Source: Vacuolonema iberomarrocanum LEGE 07170
GTDB lineage: Bacteria > Cyanobacteriota > Cyanobacteriia > Elainellales > Elainellaceae
Direction: 5' to 3'
DNA length: 64,000 nt
Assembly (NCBI GenBank): GCA_015207365.1
Contig: JADEXA010000025.1
Span: forward strand, 1-64,000
The translations under genes were made by a program, and so were the position numbers. This document shows positions 1 to 11,274 of the stretch, in pieces. Each line of letters opens with the position of its first letter. Within the stretch, counting starts at the first letter, position 1. The notes under the pieces are model-generated. The model did not search any database. It worked only from the letters and a program-made list of their open reading frames with translations, and was not told where the DNA came from.

Positions 1-167
1 CAATGAATCCTTGTAATTCTTCTACTGCAGTTTGGGAAGAGGTATTGACCACCGAAGTAACCTGGATACGACTCGACCTCTGTATTTTCCCTTACTCCCT
101 TCAAAAATCAAAACGGATTGCTATATTTCACAGAGAAACAGAGTAAAGAAGTCTAATCCTAGATCGT
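1..167. other. Left edge, no confident gene
   Basis: A 47-codon frame runs from an ATG at position 3 to a TAA near 145 on the plus strand. It resembles nothing I recognise and has no visible ribosome binding site. It could be chance or the tail of a gene lying to the left. Confidence 0.3.
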
Positions 168-262
168 TATAGCGGTGTGCAACCGCATTAAGCATAGCAA
201 CGGTTGTGTGGGGCGCGGCGCGCCCCACACAACCGTACTTAACTAACGCGCATAGCGCTATA
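168..262 (+). repeat. Hairpin repeat family A, copy A1
   Basis: The element begins TATAGCGGTGTGCAACC and ends GCGCATAGCGCTATA. Its core is a long G+C-rich palindrome (GTTGTGTGGGGCGC paired with GCGCCCCACACAAC, positions about 203-234). Near-identical copies lie at 11181-11274 (same strand, one G fewer in the core) and 38094-38188 (opposite strand). It abuts family B copy B1 and shares a few bases (ATA) with it. Confidence 0.85.
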
Positions 263-362
263 TATCAAATCCGGTTGAAGAACCCAACTATCGTTTGCCC
301 CGCTGCGGCGCAGCGGGGCAAACGATAGTTGGGTTTTGCAGTTGTTTAACTGGATTTGATAT
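262..362 (-). repeat. Hairpin repeat family B, copy B1, at the 3' end of the P-ATPase gene
   Basis: The outer ends ATATCAAATCCGG and TTTGATAT are conserved in four copies (B1 to B4). The central stem here is CAACTATCGTTTGCCCCGCT with its complement, around a short loop. The element reaches the first base of the P-ATPase stop codon at 362-364, so it forms the 3' end of that transcript and could act as its terminator. Other copies: 34645-34740, 38189-38290, 44164-44266. Confidence 0.85.
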
Positions 363-3202
363 TAGCTGCGCTTATTCCGAAAATAGAACCGCAAAAATAT
401 CTTCTCCAATTCCACCCAGACAAACATCAGAGAGCTAAAACCAATACAAATTAATAGTTCAGTGCTGTTCAGTACTTCAGTGCCAAAGAAGTTCCGGAGG
501 GGTTCGACATAAATTAGTGCCAGTTGCAGCAGGGTGGTCAGAGTCACCGCTGCGATGACATAGGGATTGGACAAAGGATTGAGTTCGAGGGTGAGTTGGG
601 TGTTGGAGCGGATAGCAAGGGCATGCCCCATTTGAGCAACACAAAGGGTTGTGAAGACCATCGTTCTCCAGCGACCGGGCGACCCCACGGTATCAGGCTG
701 ATTGGTATACCAGTAGGCAAACACCATCAGGCTGGTGGCGATAATAGCGAGAACGATACCGATGCGAACCATGTAGGCTCCCAGCCCCCGGGCAAAGATG
801 CTCTCTTTGGGGTCATGGGGGGGGCGCGCCATCACGTTTGGCTCGGCAGGCTCTACAGCCAGTGCCAGTGCTGGCAAGCCATCGGTGACAAGGTTCATCC
901 AAAGGATTTGTAGGGGTGTTAGCGGAACGCCACCGGAGACCAGCAAAGGGGAAACGGCGATCGTTAGCACTTCACCAATGTTGGAACCAAGAATGTATTT
1001 GATGAAGCGGCGGACGTTGGTGTAAACCACGCGCCCTTCCTCGACAGCGGCGACGATCGTGGCAAAGTTATCATCCAGCAGCACCGTGTCACTGGCTTCC
1101 TTGCTCACATCTGTCCCGGTAATGCCCATGGCAATACCAATGTCGGCTTGTTTCAGGGCTGGAGCATCATTTACCCCATCTCCTGTCATTGCCACGATTT
1201 TGCCTTGCCGTTGTAGAGACTGGACGATGCGGAGCTTATGTTCGGGGGCAACTCGGGCGTAGATACAGACACGGCGCACAGATTCATCTAATTCGGCATT
1301 CTCCATATGCTCGAGTTCGCGTCCTGTGATCACCGTATCGCCAGCCTCGGCAATGCCCAGGTCTTCGGCGATCGCCCGTGCCGTCAACTGATGGTCTCCG
1401 GTAATCATGATTGGGCGAATGCCTGCACTGCGGCAACGGGCAACGGCATCCCGAACCTCTGGGCGGGGGGCATCTAACATATCGACCAGACCCAACCAAA
1501 CCATGCCCTGTTCCGCCTGGTCTTCTTCATTGGCGTCGGGCAATATCTCCAGGGATTTGTAGGAGAAGCCCAAGACGCGCAATCCCTTAGAGGCCAGTTG
1601 ATTGTTTTGTTCCACAATTTGCTGGCGCTGCTCGTCGGTCAGAGGTTGGGGTCGCTCGCCGATGAGAACGCGATCGCACCGCTCTAGCACTAATTCCGGT
1701 GAGCCTTTGCAGAACAGCAGATAGGGGGTCAGATGATCGCGGGTGGGTAGAATGGCGATCGCCTCATCCTTTTTGCTAGCAGCGGTATCAACAATCACGC
1801 TCATGCGCTTCCGCTCGGAAGAAAAGGAAAACTCCTGCACCCGCTCTAGCTCGGCAGTCAGGAGATGGCGATCGATGTGGGTTTTGGCGGCTGCAACCAC
1901 CAGTGCGCCTTCGGTCGGATCCCCCAGAATAGCCCACTCGCCCTCTTCCTTTTGCAGGACGGCATCATTACACAGCAGACACCCCGCCATGAGCGCCTCG
2001 ATCTCCCGATGATTGCTCACAGTAATGGGTTCACCATCCCGCAAAAAATCCCCCTCGGGAACATAGCCCTGGCCAGTTAGCTGCACCGAGCCACTGGGGG
2101 GATGGATGGCCTGCACCACCATTTTATTTTGGGTCAGGGTTCCAGTTTTATCGGAGCAGATGGTTGTGACGGAACCCAGGGTTTCCACAGCGGGGAGTTT
2201 GCGGATCAGGGCATGGCGGCGCACCATTCGCTGGGTGCCAATTGCCAGCGTCACGGTAATCACCGCAGGCAAGCCCTCGGGCACCACCGCCACCGCCATA
2301 CTCAGAGAAACTTCCACTAGCTCCCGGAGACGCTCCCAGCCGGATACAATCACCCCACCCACAATCACGATGGCAACTAGGCTGAGGGCACCCGTCACCA
2401 ATGCCTTGCTCAGGTGGTCCATCCGCTGTTGCAGGGGCGTCGGTTCTGACTCCACCGACTGGAGCATAGTTGCGATTTTGCCAATTTCCGTTTTCATTCC
2501 GGTGTTGGTCACCAGCACCGTACCGCGCCCATTCACCACTTCTGTGCCTTGGAAAACGGTGTTGCGGCGATCGCCCAGCGGCGTATCCTCATCCAAATCC
2601 GTATTGAGCCGCTTGTTCACCGCCTGCGCTTCACCCGTGAGGGCAGCCTCGCGCACCTGCAAGTTGGCGACATCCAGCAACCGACCATCAGCGGCAATTT
2701 GAACGCCCGCCTCCAGCATCATGATGTCGCCGGGCACCAATTCCTTCGAGTCGATTTCAAGAATTTTGCCGTTGCGATTGACCCGCACCTTGGGGGAAGA
2801 AAGATTCTTTAGGGCAGCCAGTGCTTTTTCGGCACGGCTCTCCTGCATATAACCCAACAAGCCGTTCAAAAACACGATCGCCAAAATCGCAATGGTGTCT
2901 TTAAACGGAATGTCATTCGATGCAACAGTCCCTGCCCGCAGATCCATCAAATCCATAATGCCGGAGATGATGGCCACCGCAATCAGCATGATCAGCATAA
3001 CGTTCTTAAACTGATCAAGCAGAATGATGAAGGCGGTTCGTCCACCCGTCTCTTCTAGCTCATTCAGCCCAAACTCTCGCTGTCGTTCCGCCACCTCTTC
3101 ACTGGTAAGCCCCTGGGTGCGATCGCTATTGAGTAGCTCAATTGCCTTGTCTATCGGGACGGTATGCCAGACAGTTGCTTCGTGCGGGAGAGAGGCAGTC
3201 AT
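362..3202 (-). CDS. Cation-transporting P-type ATPase, Ca2+ (P2A) type
   Basis: An ATP-driven cation pump of the inner membrane, most like the calcium-transporting SERCA/PMR1 group. Visible motifs are the phosphorylation site CSDKTGTLT, the hinge [10 protein letters not shown], the M4 ion-site motif PEGLPAV and the M6 motif MNLVTDG, all typical of P2A pumps. The actuator loop reads TGEA where most pumps have TGES. The N-terminal cation-ATPase domain (ending before the first membrane pair) and the C-terminal six-helix bundle are both present, so length (946 residues) is normal. The frame is open upstream to 3313, but the ATG at 3202 gives the usual family N-terminus and has AAAGG ten bases upstream; an ATG two codons earlier is also possible. 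The gene stands alone and ends in hairpin B1. Ion specificity cannot be proved from sequence; Na+ or Mn2+ are alternatives. Confidence 0.93.
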   Translation of the reverse strand: MTASLPHEATVWHTVPIDKAIELLNSDRTQGLTSEEVAERQREFGLNELEETGGRTAFIILLDQFKNVMLIMLIAVAIISGIMDLMDLRAGTVASNDIPFKDTIAILAIVFLNGLLGYMQESRAEKALAALKNLSSPKVRVNRNGKILEIDSKELVPGDIMMLEAGVQIAADGRLLDVANLQVREAALTGEAQAVNKRLNTDLDEDTPLGDRRNTVFQGTEVVNGRGTVLVTNTGMKTEIGKIATMLQSVESEPTPLQQRMDHLSKALVTGALSLVAIVIVGGVIVSGWERLRELVEVSLSMAVAVVPEGLPAVITVTLAIGTQRMVRRHALIRKLPAVETLGSVTTICSDKTGTLTQNKMVVQAIHPPSGSVQLTGQGYVPEGDFLRDGEPITVSNHREIEALMAGCLLCNDAVLQKEEGEWAILGDPTEGALVVAAAKTHIDRHLLTAELERVQEFSFSSERKRMSVIVDTAASKKDEAIAILPTRDHLTPYLLFCKGSPELVLERCDRVLIGERPQPLTDEQRQQIVEQNNQLASKGLRVLGFSYKSLEILPDANEEDQAEQGMVWLGLVDMLDAPRPEVRDAVARCRSAGIRPIMITGDHQLTARAIAEDLGIAEAGDTVITGRELEHMENAELDESVRRVCIYARVAPEHKLRIVQSLQRQGKIVAMTGDGVNDAPALKQADIGIAMGITGTDVSKEASDTVLLDDNFATIVAAVEEGRVVYTNVRRFIKYILGSNIGEVLTIAVSPLLVSGGVPLTPLQILWMNLVTDGLPALALAVEPAEPNVMARPPHDPKESIFARGLGAYMVRIGIVLAIIATSLMVFAYWYTNQPDTVGSPGRWRTMVFTTLCVAQMGHALAIRSNTQLTLELNPLSNPYVIAAVTLTTLLQLALIYVEPLRNFFGTEVLNSTELLICIGFSSLMFVWVELEKIFLRFYFRNKRS

Positions 3203-3380
3203 GAGCATCAAACCTTTAGGTGCAGAGGGTTGGGGAAGAAATGGGGATGGGCAACAACAGATGGAATATTGACACTGTCGGGGCAAATCTTTGGTTGCAA
3301 TAGGCAGAAACAACTACATCAATGCCCCATTCCTACACTTGGGAGAAAGCTAGCTTAGTTAGTGTATCAATCCCTCTTCA

Positions 3381-3487
3381 GATATGGTTATCTCAACAGA
3401 GAGAGAAGACTAGGGAGAGAAATCAAATTCTGAAGATATGGTTATCTCAACAGAGAGAGAAGACTAGGGAGAGAAATCAAATTCTGA
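3381..3487. repeat. 54-bp tandem direct repeat, two copies
   Basis: Two essentially identical 54-base units (3381-3434 and 3435-3488), each starting GATATGGTTATCTCAACAG. They lie between the P-ATPase start and the broken end of the SLH protein that follows. Confidence 0.9.
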
Positions 3488-3504
3488 CACCGTTACGAGC
3501 CCAA

Positions 3505-3897
3505 CTAGGGAGACGAGAGAAACAAGAGCGCGTCGTAGGCCCAATGGTCTAGCGGCACATCAGAAAAGGGAAGCGTCGCTTGCCCAACCGATGGAATGGG
3601 TTCCGGCGATTCTTCCTCGCTGGCCGATTGCACGCGGCAGGCACGCGCACCTGAACGTCCAACAGGTTGACATTGTTCATCCCAATCGGAATCAGATGTG
3701 GTTGCCGGGTCAACCGTTGGTGAGGGGATAGCCTCGTTTATACCCGTTTCAAGGAGACGGGTCTGAGCCTGGAGAGGTTCTACTGGCAGGGCGATCGCCC
3801 CAAGCAGCGACACCAGAGCCAAAACAGATGCCTTAGTCCATGCGCTCCACGAAACCATAGATCGAAGCCGTTGCTCGGTTCTCATAACATGCTCCAT
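3505..3897 (-). pseudogene. Truncated SLH-domain (S-layer homology) secreted protein
   Basis: The 130-residue frame begins with a basic segment and a hydrophobic stretch ending in an AQA-type signal peptidase site (around residues 20-45), so it is probably exported. A low-complexity acidic linker follows. The last residues, FSDVPLDHWAYDALLFL, match the first third of an SLH motif, which normally runs for 50-60 residues and anchors proteins to peptidoglycan or links outer-membrane porins to it. A stop cuts the motif short, and the 54-bp tandem repeat starts a few bases beyond. I read this as the surviving 5' end of a longer SLH protein (perhaps a porin or a Som-like protein). It could still be expressed as a short secreted peptide. 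An internal ATG at 3885 is an alternative start. Confidence 0.6.
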
Positions 3898-4371
3898 TGC
3901 ACATACTTGCAGTGTGTCGATGGGTTAGAGCAGATCTGATGCATCGTAGCGACCCATCTCTACCCTCTGCTCGTGATGGCAATCTCTGTTTATCTCAATC
4001 TAAGGGGCCTTAAGGGGCAACCCAAGGTGCGATCGCCCGATCTGACAACCCCCTGGAGAGTTGATGAGCAGAAGGCAGCTCAGGACTATCCTGAATCATG
4101 CCAACAAATGATGCAACAGTATGGCGGATGCATCATCCAGTCAATTGGATAGACGTTTCGCTATAGGTTCTAGCCCTAAACCTTTATCTATACTAATACT
4201 AGGACAACGCGAACCAGAACCAGAGAGTTGTTGCAGCCCCTCATATCGCAAGGGTTTCAAAACCTCTCTGGAGTGAGTTCTTAACGAACCGGTACAACCG
4301 CTAGAGAGACGCCTAAATAGGGCGAACACCCTTTAATTGATGCATCCACAGCATTTAGACCTGCACCATCT
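3898..4371. other. Intergenic, no gene seen
   Basis: Only short frames of unconvincing composition. It contains the divergent upstream regions of the truncated SLH frame and of the RmlD-like gene. A weak inverted pair (CCAGAGAG at about 4217 and CTCTCTGG at about 4264) is the only structure noticed. Confidence 0.5.
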
Positions 4372-5346
4372 ATGTCCTCACAGCCCTCACAGCCCCAATC
4401 ACCACAACCGTCTCGGCCAAAGCTATGGCTGACTGGAGCCAGCGGCTTTCTCGGTTGGTATGTAGCGGAGGCCACCCAGGCTCAATGGGATGTCGTCGGC
4501 ACCTACCATCGTCATGCCGTCACACTGCCGGGGATTGTCTCGCGAGCCCTAGACCTAACCGATGCGATCGCCCTCCGCCGATTCTTCTCGGATCTAAAAC
4601 CCGCTGCCGTCATCCATACAGCCGCGCTATCTCAACCCAACCGTTGCCAGGAAAACCCAGTGCTATCCCGGGCGATTAACGTGACAGCCTCCATCCAATT
4701 AGCCGACCTCTGTGCTGAGGCAGGCATTCCTTTTGTCTTCACCTCCAGCGACCAAGTGTTTGACGGGAAGCATGCGCCCTATCGCGAGACCGATTCCGTA
4801 TCGCCACTGAACTTGTATGGAGAGCACAAGGCCGAAGCGGAGGCAGAGATTTTGCGCCGCCATCCCCAGGCAGCCGTATGCCGGATGGCGCTGATGTATG
4901 GAGCTGCCCCCACGGCTACCAACTTTTTGCAGACCTTTCTGACGCAGATTGGCCAGGGCAAAACCTTACAGCTATTTACCGATGAGTTTCGGACACCGCT
5001 GAGTGGCCGAGATGCGGCAGCAGGATTATTGCTGGCGCTAGAAAAGACGCAGGGATTGTTGCACTTAGCCGGGGGCGATCGTCTCTCGCGCTATGAAATG
5101 GGGAAAACTATGGTTGACGTGTTTAATCTGCCAGCCGCCAGCATCCAACCCTCTCGCCAGGCCGATATGCCCCTGCCCGCCCCTCGCCCTCCAGATGTTT
5201 CAGCCGATATCGGGTTGGCGCGATCGCTCGGCTTTGCGCCTCACCCCTTCCGGAGCGAACTGGAAAATCTGAAACAGTCCGGTGCATTCTCTGCTCTACA
5301 AATCACTACAACAGGACTGACGCAGAAATTGCGTAATCCTAAATGA
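4372..5346 (+). CDS. NAD(P)-dependent sugar-nucleotide reductase, RmlD (dTDP-4-dehydrorhamnose reductase) superfamily
   Basis: A Rossmann-fold short-chain dehydrogenase of the extended type. The N-terminal dinucleotide site TGASGFLG lies at about residues 22-29 and the catalytic YGEHK (YxxxK) at about 150. The RmlD family reduces a 4-keto-6-deoxysugar nucleotide in dTDP-rhamnose synthesis, but no rmlA, rmlB or rmlC genes are nearby, so the substrate is uncertain; related members act on other nucleotide sugars. Length (324 residues) is slightly above the usual 290-300. The last ten or so codons are supplied by repeat C1 (GGACTGACGCAG..., from 5314), so the natural C-terminus appears to have been replaced or extended by a repeat insertion. 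The gene stands alone. Confidence 0.8.
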   Translation: MSSQPSQPQSPQPSRPKLWLTGASGFLGWYVAEATQAQWDVVGTYHRHAVTLPGIVSRALDLTDAIALRRFFSDLKPAAVIHTAALSQPNRCQENPVLSRAINVTASIQLADLCAEAGIPFVFTSSDQVFDGKHAPYRETDSVSPLNLYGEHKAEAEAEILRRHPQAAVCRMALMYGAAPTATNFLQTFLTQIGQGKTLQLFTDEFRTPLSGRDAAAGLLLALEKTQGLLHLAGGDRLSRYEMGKTMVDVFNLPAASIQPSRQADMPLPAPRPPDVSADIGLARSLGFAPHPFRSELENLKQSGAFSALQITTTGLTQKLRNPK

Positions 5347-5401
5347 ATTCATTGATTTTGTAGCCGCGACGCGACCACAAAATCAACAAAACGCGTAAGC
5401 C
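5314..5401 (+). repeat. Hairpin repeat family C, copy C1, overlapping a gene end
   Basis: Ends are GGACTGACGCA and TGCGTAAG-like (here CGCGTAAGCC). The central stem is TTGATTTTGTAGCCGCG paired with a slightly imperfect complement. The first 33 bases are coding: they give the C-terminus and the stop codon of the RmlD-like protein. Other copies at 12624-12711 and 37173-37260. Confidence 0.8.
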
Positions 5402-5726
5402 CTATGCAAAATAAATCGTCTTGAGTGCCTGTTAATATCCCATCAACAGAAATACCTTTAGACGAAAGACATGAAAAAGGAATTAAAAAACCAGGGTCAA
5501 ATATCAACTTTTCTCTAAAACAGGGGTTCCCACTACACATTTCTCACGAAGAAGGGAACAATATAAAGTGTCTCAATATATATCAAGGTATACCTAAGGA
5601 AACTTCAGAGAGTTCTCGGTTCAGGGTTTTGTCATTCTTTCTCATAATTTTTAATGAAGTGGTTGTATTCTGCCCCGATTTCCCTCTTAGGCCGCGTTCT
5701 TCCTTCTCCCTACCCATCAACTCTCT
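5402..5726. other. Intergenic upstream of the hybrid kinase
   Basis: A 101-codon frame (5425-5730) has a composition unlike the neighbours and overlaps the kinase start, so I do not call it. This region probably holds the kinase promoter; no convincing -35/-10 pair was picked out. Confidence 0.5.
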
Positions 5727-8700
5727 ATGACTGATCTTTTGCCGCTGGCTGATACTGAATTTTCTGAGCCATCACTGCGCCAGCAGATCGAAGCTTTGCA
5801 TACGCGTGTCGAACGATTAGAACAAGCCCATAGCACCCCCGGCCATTCTTTGGATAGTTCGTCCCTGGCCCTGGCGATTATCACCAAACTCTGGCGATCG
5901 CTAGAACTGTCGCAGGTCTTGCAAATCGCAACCATCGAATTGCAGCAAGTGCTCCGTGCCGATCGTGTCATTCTGATCTGTGAGTCGCGGCTCTGGCAAA
6001 ATCGCGGGAACGAAGTGGTCGCAGAAGCCGTGGGCGCAGGCTGTGAGCAAATTCAACAAATGTTTGTCCAGCTACCTCCCATGGGGCAGGCATTTTTGCA
6101 AACCCTCACTCCCGGAACGGTAGCCAAGCTAGATGTGCTTGATCCCGATTTCACCGATCGAGAACAACTGGAGTTGATGACGCCCTTTAAAGCCCAGAAG
6201 GCGTTGGTCGTGCCGCTGTTCAAAGATGAGCAGCGGTGGGGGTTCATCTGCGTTCAGCAGTGCTTGTCGCGCTGGGACTGGGCAACCGCCGATGTCGAGG
6301 TGCTCCGGCAGGTGGTCGCGCATCTTAGCCTTGCCATTCAACATGGGGAAACTCTAGAAGACGCAAAGCGTCGCTCTGAACGTTTGCAGGCCTCGCTGAT
6401 GGCAGAGTCGCGTAAGCGCTCGGAGGAGTTGGCGCTGCAAGCGGAGCGCGAAACCACTATTCATCGGGTCATTCGTAAGATCCGCCAAACCCTTGATGCC
6501 GCCCTGATTTTTAGTACAGCGACAGGGGAGATGCGGGCGTTGCTGAAGTGCGATCGCGTCTCCATCTATCGCTTCAATGCCGACTGGAGTGGCGAGTTTG
6601 TTTGGGAATCGGTCGCAGAGGGATGGCGCCCCATGATTATGGGCAGCAGCGTGCGCACGCAATGGGCAGACAGCTATTTGCAAGAAACCCAGGGCGGGCG
6701 TTATCGTCGGCAAGAATCCTCGACGGTCAACGATGTCTATACCAGTGGCCATACCGACTGCTACCTCGACATCCTCGAACAATTTCAGATTCGAGCCTAT
6801 TGTGTGGTGCCAATTTTTCAGGGTGCCTCCCTTTGGGGATTGATGGCCGCCTACCAACATTCGGGGCCTAGAGAGTGGCAATCGGAGGAAGTCGGCCTAT
6901 TGGAGCGGGTTGGTAGCCAGCTTGGCATTACCCTACAACATGCCCAGGATATGAACCAATTGCGGCAACAATCCGACCAGCTTCAGCAAGCCCTGGAGCG
7001 CGAACGGACAATGGCGACGATTATCGACAAGATCCGGCGATCGCTCGACATCGACATGATTTTCCAAACGGCGGTGCAAGAGATGCGCCAACTGATTGGA
7101 GCCGATCGGGTTGCCATCTATCGTTTCAACCCCGACTGGAGTGGTCGCTTTGTGGTGGAAGCCGTGGCTCCGGGTTGGCAATCACTGATTCACGAACAAG
7201 AAACGAAAGCCGATCTCCTGCACGACATCAACGAATGCAGCATCAAACACCTCTCCAATTCAGATATTGCAGATACGTTTTTGCAAGCCAATGAGGGAAA
7301 GTTCGATGCCCAGGGACAAGTCTTTCGGGTCACCCATGACATTTATGAATCGGGTTTTCCCGATTGCTACATTCACCTGATAGAAAGCCTGCAAGCCCGA
7401 GCCTATGCCATTGTGGCCATCTATCAGGGGAACGAGCTATGGGGCTTGCTTTCGGCTTATCAAAACGCCGAACCCCGGTATTGGCAGGATGCCGACGTTA
7501 ATTTCTTGGTGCAAATGAGCAATCACCTGGGAATTGCCATTCAGCAAGCCGAGTTATTGGGGCAGGCCGAAAAGCGATCGTCTACCCTCCAGACCACCTT
7601 AGAAACCGAGTTGCTACGACGAGCCGAGGAACTGGAGCAAGAGGCCGAACGGGAACGGGCGATCGCCAAAATTATCGACAAAATGCGCTACTCCCTGGAT
7701 CTCGACACCATCTTCCAAACAACGGCAACGGAAGTGCGACAACTGCTCGAAGCCGACCGAGTTGCCATGTTGCGCTTTATTCCTGGCACAACCTGGAATT
7801 GCTCCGAGTTTGTGGCCGAAGATGTGCTGCCAGGCTATACCTCTGCGATGCATAGCCAACTAGAAGATCGCTGCTTTGCCGAAAGTCGCGCTAAAGACTA
7901 TCGGCGGGGGCATACCTGGTCGGTGGATGACGTTCATGCCGCTGACATCCAACCCTGCTATCGGCAAATCCTGGATCAATTTGAGGTGCGCTCCAATCTG
8001 GTCGTTCCGCTGATCAAAGGCGAAGAGTTGTGGGGTCTGCTCTGCATTCACCAATGCTCATGTCCGCGCCATTGGGACGACAAAGACAGAGAGTTTGTTA
8101 TCCAAATTGCCAACCAATTGGGCGTTGCGCTACAGCAGGCAGAATTTCTCACGCAGCTGCAGCAGGCCAAGGAAGAAGCGGATGAGGCCAATATGGCCAA
8201 GAGCCAGTTTTTGGCAAACATGAGCCACGAGCTCCGTACGCCTTTGAATGCAATTTTGGGTTTTACCCAGTTGATGTCCCACGACACGTCGTTACAAACG
8301 GAGCAGCAGGATCACCTCAAAACCATCATGCGCAGCGGCGAACACCTGCTGACGTTAATCAACGATGTGCTGGAAATGTCCAAGATCGAGGCCGGAAAGG
8401 TCACCCTCAACGAAGAGAGCTTCGACCTCTATCGGTTGTTGGATTCGATCCAGGACATGCTGGAACTCAATGCGGAGTCTAAAGGATTGCGGATGTTGTG
8501 CGATCGCAACTCCGATGTCCCTCAGCACATTCACACCGACGAGAACAAACTCCGTCAGGTCTTGCTCAACCTCCTGAGCAACGCCATTAAGTTTACTGAA
8601 ACCGGGCATGTTGCCCTCCGCATTCAGGTCAAATCCGCTTCCAATGAACCCGAAACGGAATCCTTATCCATGCTGCAGTTCGAAGTGGAGGATACGGGCA

Positions 8701-10412
8701 TTGGTATCGCACCGGAGGACATGCAACACCTGTTTGCAGCGTTTGCTCAGACAGATTCAGGACGGCGATCGCAAGAGGGTACCGGCTTAGGCCTGTCCAT
8801 TAGCCAAAACTTTGTGAAATTAATGGGAGGAACCATTACCGTCGATAGCACCCTCGGCGAAGGCTCAACGTTCCGCTTTCAGATCCCCCTGAAAACTGCC
8901 AATCTCGACCAACTTCCCCCGGAGCCCCCCAGTCGCCGAGTCAAGGCTCTAGCGCCCAACCAACCTAGCTATCGCATCTTGATTGTGGAAGATAAATCGG
9001 AAAACCGACAACTAATGAACTGTTTACTCACTGGCGTCGGCTTTGAGGTGAAGGAAGCCACCAATGGGAAGGAAGCACTCGAAATCTGTCGCGCCTGGAA
9101 CCCTCACCTAATCTGGATGGATATGCGGATGCCCGTGATGGATGGCTATGCAGCAACCAAAGTCATCAAAGCGGAATATCAGGGAAATGCTCCTTTCATT
9201 TTGGCCTTGACGGCAAATGCTTTCGAAGAAGAGCGCGTCGTTGCCCTCTCGCTCGTCGGCTGCGATGACTTCATCCGCAAACCCTGTCAGGAGCATGTCA
9301 TTCTGGAAAAAATGGCGGAGTATCTCGGTGTGCGCTACATCTACGAAGACGAGGATGTAACGGCATCCCTGCCTACCCCTGCCCCACAACCATCCCAGCC
9401 ATCGAGCCTCCCCCCCGCCCAGATCAGGAATCATCCCGATTCTCCTGACACGCTTTCTACAGAGACGGCAATCGACGATTCAACTCACGGCTCGACCGAC
9501 GGTTTCAGCAATAACTCATCCAATGGCTTAGCAGTCGCTGCCAATGACGCATCCACGGCTTGCCTACGTATATTGATCGCCGAAGACAACACCACCAATC
9601 AAAAGTTGCTGGTGCAAATGCTAGGGCATCTGGGCTATACCGCTGCGGCAGTTGGCGACGGAACCGAGGTTCTGGAAGCCCTGCGGCAATCATCCTATGA
9701 TGTGGTGCTGATGGACGTGCAAATGCCCACCATGGATGGGCTCGAAGCCACTCGCCAGATTCGCCAGGAGTGGAGCAGTACAGACGCACCGACCATCATC
9801 GGGCTGACGGGGCATGCCTCCGTAGAGGCGCAGACAGATTGTCTAGTAGCCGGAATGGATGACTGTCTGACCAAGCCTGTGAAACTGGAAGTGCTTTCTA
9901 GAGTCATTCGCGATGCTTTCCCCGCGTCTGACTCTAGAGATATAGTGCCTTCCCCGAAGGATGAGGCGATCGCCCCCGCAGTCCTGAATCGCCTCATGAT
10001 TGAACAGCTTCAGCTAGCCGGAGGGCAACAAGCTGAAGCGTTTGTGATTGACATGATCGAAAACTACTTCAGTGAATCGGAGAAGCTCGTGCAGGCCATC
10101 GATCAGGCGATCGCCTACGCTGACTTTGAGCAACTCCAACATGCAGCCCATTCTCTACGGGGAATGAGCAGCCACCTAGGCGCAATCGACCTGGCTCAAA
10201 TCTGCGAACAAATCGAGTTCCTCGATCCTTACGAAGATGTCGCTACGGCTATTGCGCTCTTCCATCAACTCCGCCACGAGCAAAAGTGCTTTGTCCTTGC
10301 CCTTCGTCAAGAACAGGACGCTGCTCGGACAACCATGAGCGCAGCCGATGCAGCGGAAGCATCTAATGGAAATGGGACGGGTGCGCAGGTAGAAGAGGCC
10401 GTCGAGAGCTAA
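5727..10412 (+). CDS. Hybrid sensor histidine kinase: GAF x4 - HisKA - HATPase - REC - REC - HPt
   Basis: A cytoplasmic multi-step phosphorelay protein with no membrane segments. Domains in order: GAF1 (about 45-205); GAF2 (about 245-400, Cys345); GAF3 (about 430-605, Cys547); GAF4 (about 635-800, Cys744); a short coiled coil; HisKA with phospho-acceptor His834 in [11 protein letters not shown]; HATPase (about 880-1065) with the GTGLGLSIS box; REC1 with Asp1132; REC2 with Asp1330; and HPt with His1475 in AHSLRGM. Short helical linkers rich in ERE join the GAFs, which look tandemly duplicated. GAF2, GAF3 and GAF4 each keep a Cys followed by Tyr where cyanobacteriochromes attach a bilin (Cys-His is usual). 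GAF4 also has D714-R-C716-F717, the DXCF second-Cys motif, 28 residues before Cys744. It is probably a light or redox sensor that feeds phosphate to a separate response regulator, none of which is next to it. GAF1 lacks the Cys. Confidence 0.92.
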   Translation: MTDLLPLADTEFSEPSLRQQIEALHTRVERLEQAHSTPGHSLDSSSLALAIITKLWRSLELSQVLQIATIELQQVLRADRVILICESRLWQNRGNEVVAEAVGAGCEQIQQMFVQLPPMGQAFLQTLTPGTVAKLDVLDPDFTDREQLELMTPFKAQKALVVPLFKDEQRWGFICVQQCLSRWDWATADVEVLRQVVAHLSLAIQHGETLEDAKRRSERLQASLMAESRKRSEELALQAERETTIHRVIRKIRQTLDAALIFSTATGEMRALLKCDRVSIYRFNADWSGEFVWESVAEGWRPMIMGSSVRTQWADSYLQETQGGRYRRQESSTVNDVYTSGHTDCYLDILEQFQIRAYCVVPIFQGASLWGLMAAYQHSGPREWQSEEVGLLERVGSQLGITLQHAQDMNQLRQQSDQLQQALERERTMATIIDKIRRSLDIDMIFQTAVQEMRQLIGADRVAIYRFNPDWSGRFVVEAVAPGWQSLIHEQETKADLLHDINECSIKHLSNSDIADTFLQANEGKFDAQGQVFRVTHDIYESGFPDCYIHLIESLQARAYAIVAIYQGNELWGLLSAYQNAEPRYWQDADVNFLVQMSNHLGIAIQQAELLGQAEKRSSTLQTTLETELLRRAEELEQEAERERAIAKIIDKMRYSLDLDTIFQTTATEVRQLLEADRVAMLRFIPGTTWNCSEFVAEDVLPGYTSAMHSQLEDRCFAESRAKDYRRGHTWSVDDVHAADIQPCYRQILDQFEVRSNLVVPLIKGEELWGLLCIHQCSCPRHWDDKDREFVIQIANQLGVALQQAEFLTQLQQAKEEADEANMAKSQFLANMSHELRTPLNAILGFTQLMSHDTSLQTEQQDHLKTIMRSGEHLLTLINDVLEMSKIEAGKVTLNEESFDLYRLLDSIQDMLELNAESKGLRMLCDRNSDVPQHIHTDENKLRQVLLNLLSNAIKFTETGHVALRIQVKSASNEPETESLSMLQFEVEDTGIGIAPEDMQHLFAAFAQTDSGRRSQEGTGLGLSISQNFVKLMGGTITVDSTLGEGSTFRFQIPLKTANLDQLPPEPPSRRVKALAPNQPSYRILIVEDKSENRQLMNCLLTGVGFEVKEATNGKEALEICRAWNPHLIWMDMRMPVMDGYAATKVIKAEYQGNAPFILALTANAFEEERVVALSLVGCDDFIRKPCQEHVILEKMAEYLGVRYIYEDEDVTASLPTPAPQPSQPSSLPPAQIRNHPDSPDTLSTETAIDDSTHGSTDGFSNNSSNGLAVAANDASTACLRILIAEDNTTNQKLLVQMLGHLGYTAAAVGDGTEVLEALRQSSYDVVLMDVQMPTMDGLEATRQIRQEWSSTDAPTIIGLTGHASVEAQTDCLVAGMDDCLTKPVKLEVLSRVIRDAFPASDSRDIVPSPKDEAIAPAVLNRLMIEQLQLAGGQQAEAFVIDMIENYFSESEKLVQAIDQAIAYADFEQLQHAAHSLRGMSSHLGAIDLAQICEQIEFLDPYEDVATAIALFHQLRHEQKCFVLALRQEQDAARTTMSAADAAEASNGNGTGAQVEEAVES

Positions 10413-10532
10413 GTAAACTGAGTCTCCAAGTGGATGCAACTCATCACCTTACCCATGGAAGGCTCAGGTTGAACAGGGAAGCGTTATTGTGCTGCGTATG
10501 CAATTAACCCTTCAGTTGAAACGCAGGTCAAG

Positions 10533-10589
10533 GGAGCAACGACTGTTTGAAAGCGTTGTGGTGTAACGCTTTCAAACAGTCGTTGCTCC
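10533..10589. repeat. Hairpin repeat family F, copy F1
   Basis: A perfect 25-bp stem (starts GGAGCAACGACTGTTTGAAA) with a 7-base loop, about 120 bases after the hybrid kinase stop. Its TTTGAAAGC/GCTTTCAAA middle recurs in F3, F5 and F6. Confidence 0.85.
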
Positions 10590-10611
10590 AAACCGAACCC
10601 GCTTTAGGGTC

Positions 10612-10642
10612 ACAAGCAAAAAAAGAAGGGCGATCGCCCTCC
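10612..10642 (-). terminator. Rho-independent terminator of psaC built on a HIP1 octamer
   Basis: Read on the minus strand it is AGGGCGATCGCCCT followed by TTCTTTTTTTGC. The stem is made of a HIP1 palindrome (GCGATCGC) with flanking AGG/CCT. It begins about 50 bases past the psaC stop. Confidence 0.7.
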
Positions 10643-10694
10643 TATTGTGAAACATGGATTTATCCAAATATGGCAAAGCGTAGCAATAGTGAGA

Positions 10695-11180
<486 letters not shown>

Positions 11181-11274
11181 TATAGCGGTGTGCAACCGCA
11201 TTAAGCACAGCAACGGTTGTGTGGGCGCGGCGCGCCCCACACAACCGTACTTAACTAACGCGCATAGCGCTATA
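11181..11274 (+). repeat. Hairpin repeat family A, copy A2
   Basis: Nearly identical to A1 (168-262) in the same orientation, with one G fewer in the left arm of the core. It stands alone here, without a family B neighbour. From 11275 to 11512 I see no gene. Confidence 0.85.

Noticed and set aside
5425..5730. 101-codon frame upstream of the hybrid kinase
   Set aside because: It overlaps the kinase start, has no ribosome site, and its composition is not like the neighbouring genes.
5727..10412. Phytochrome (PAS-GAF-PHY) assignment for the hybrid kinase
   Set aside because: No PAS or PHY domain and no tongue; only GAF domains of the cyanobacteriochrome kind are seen.
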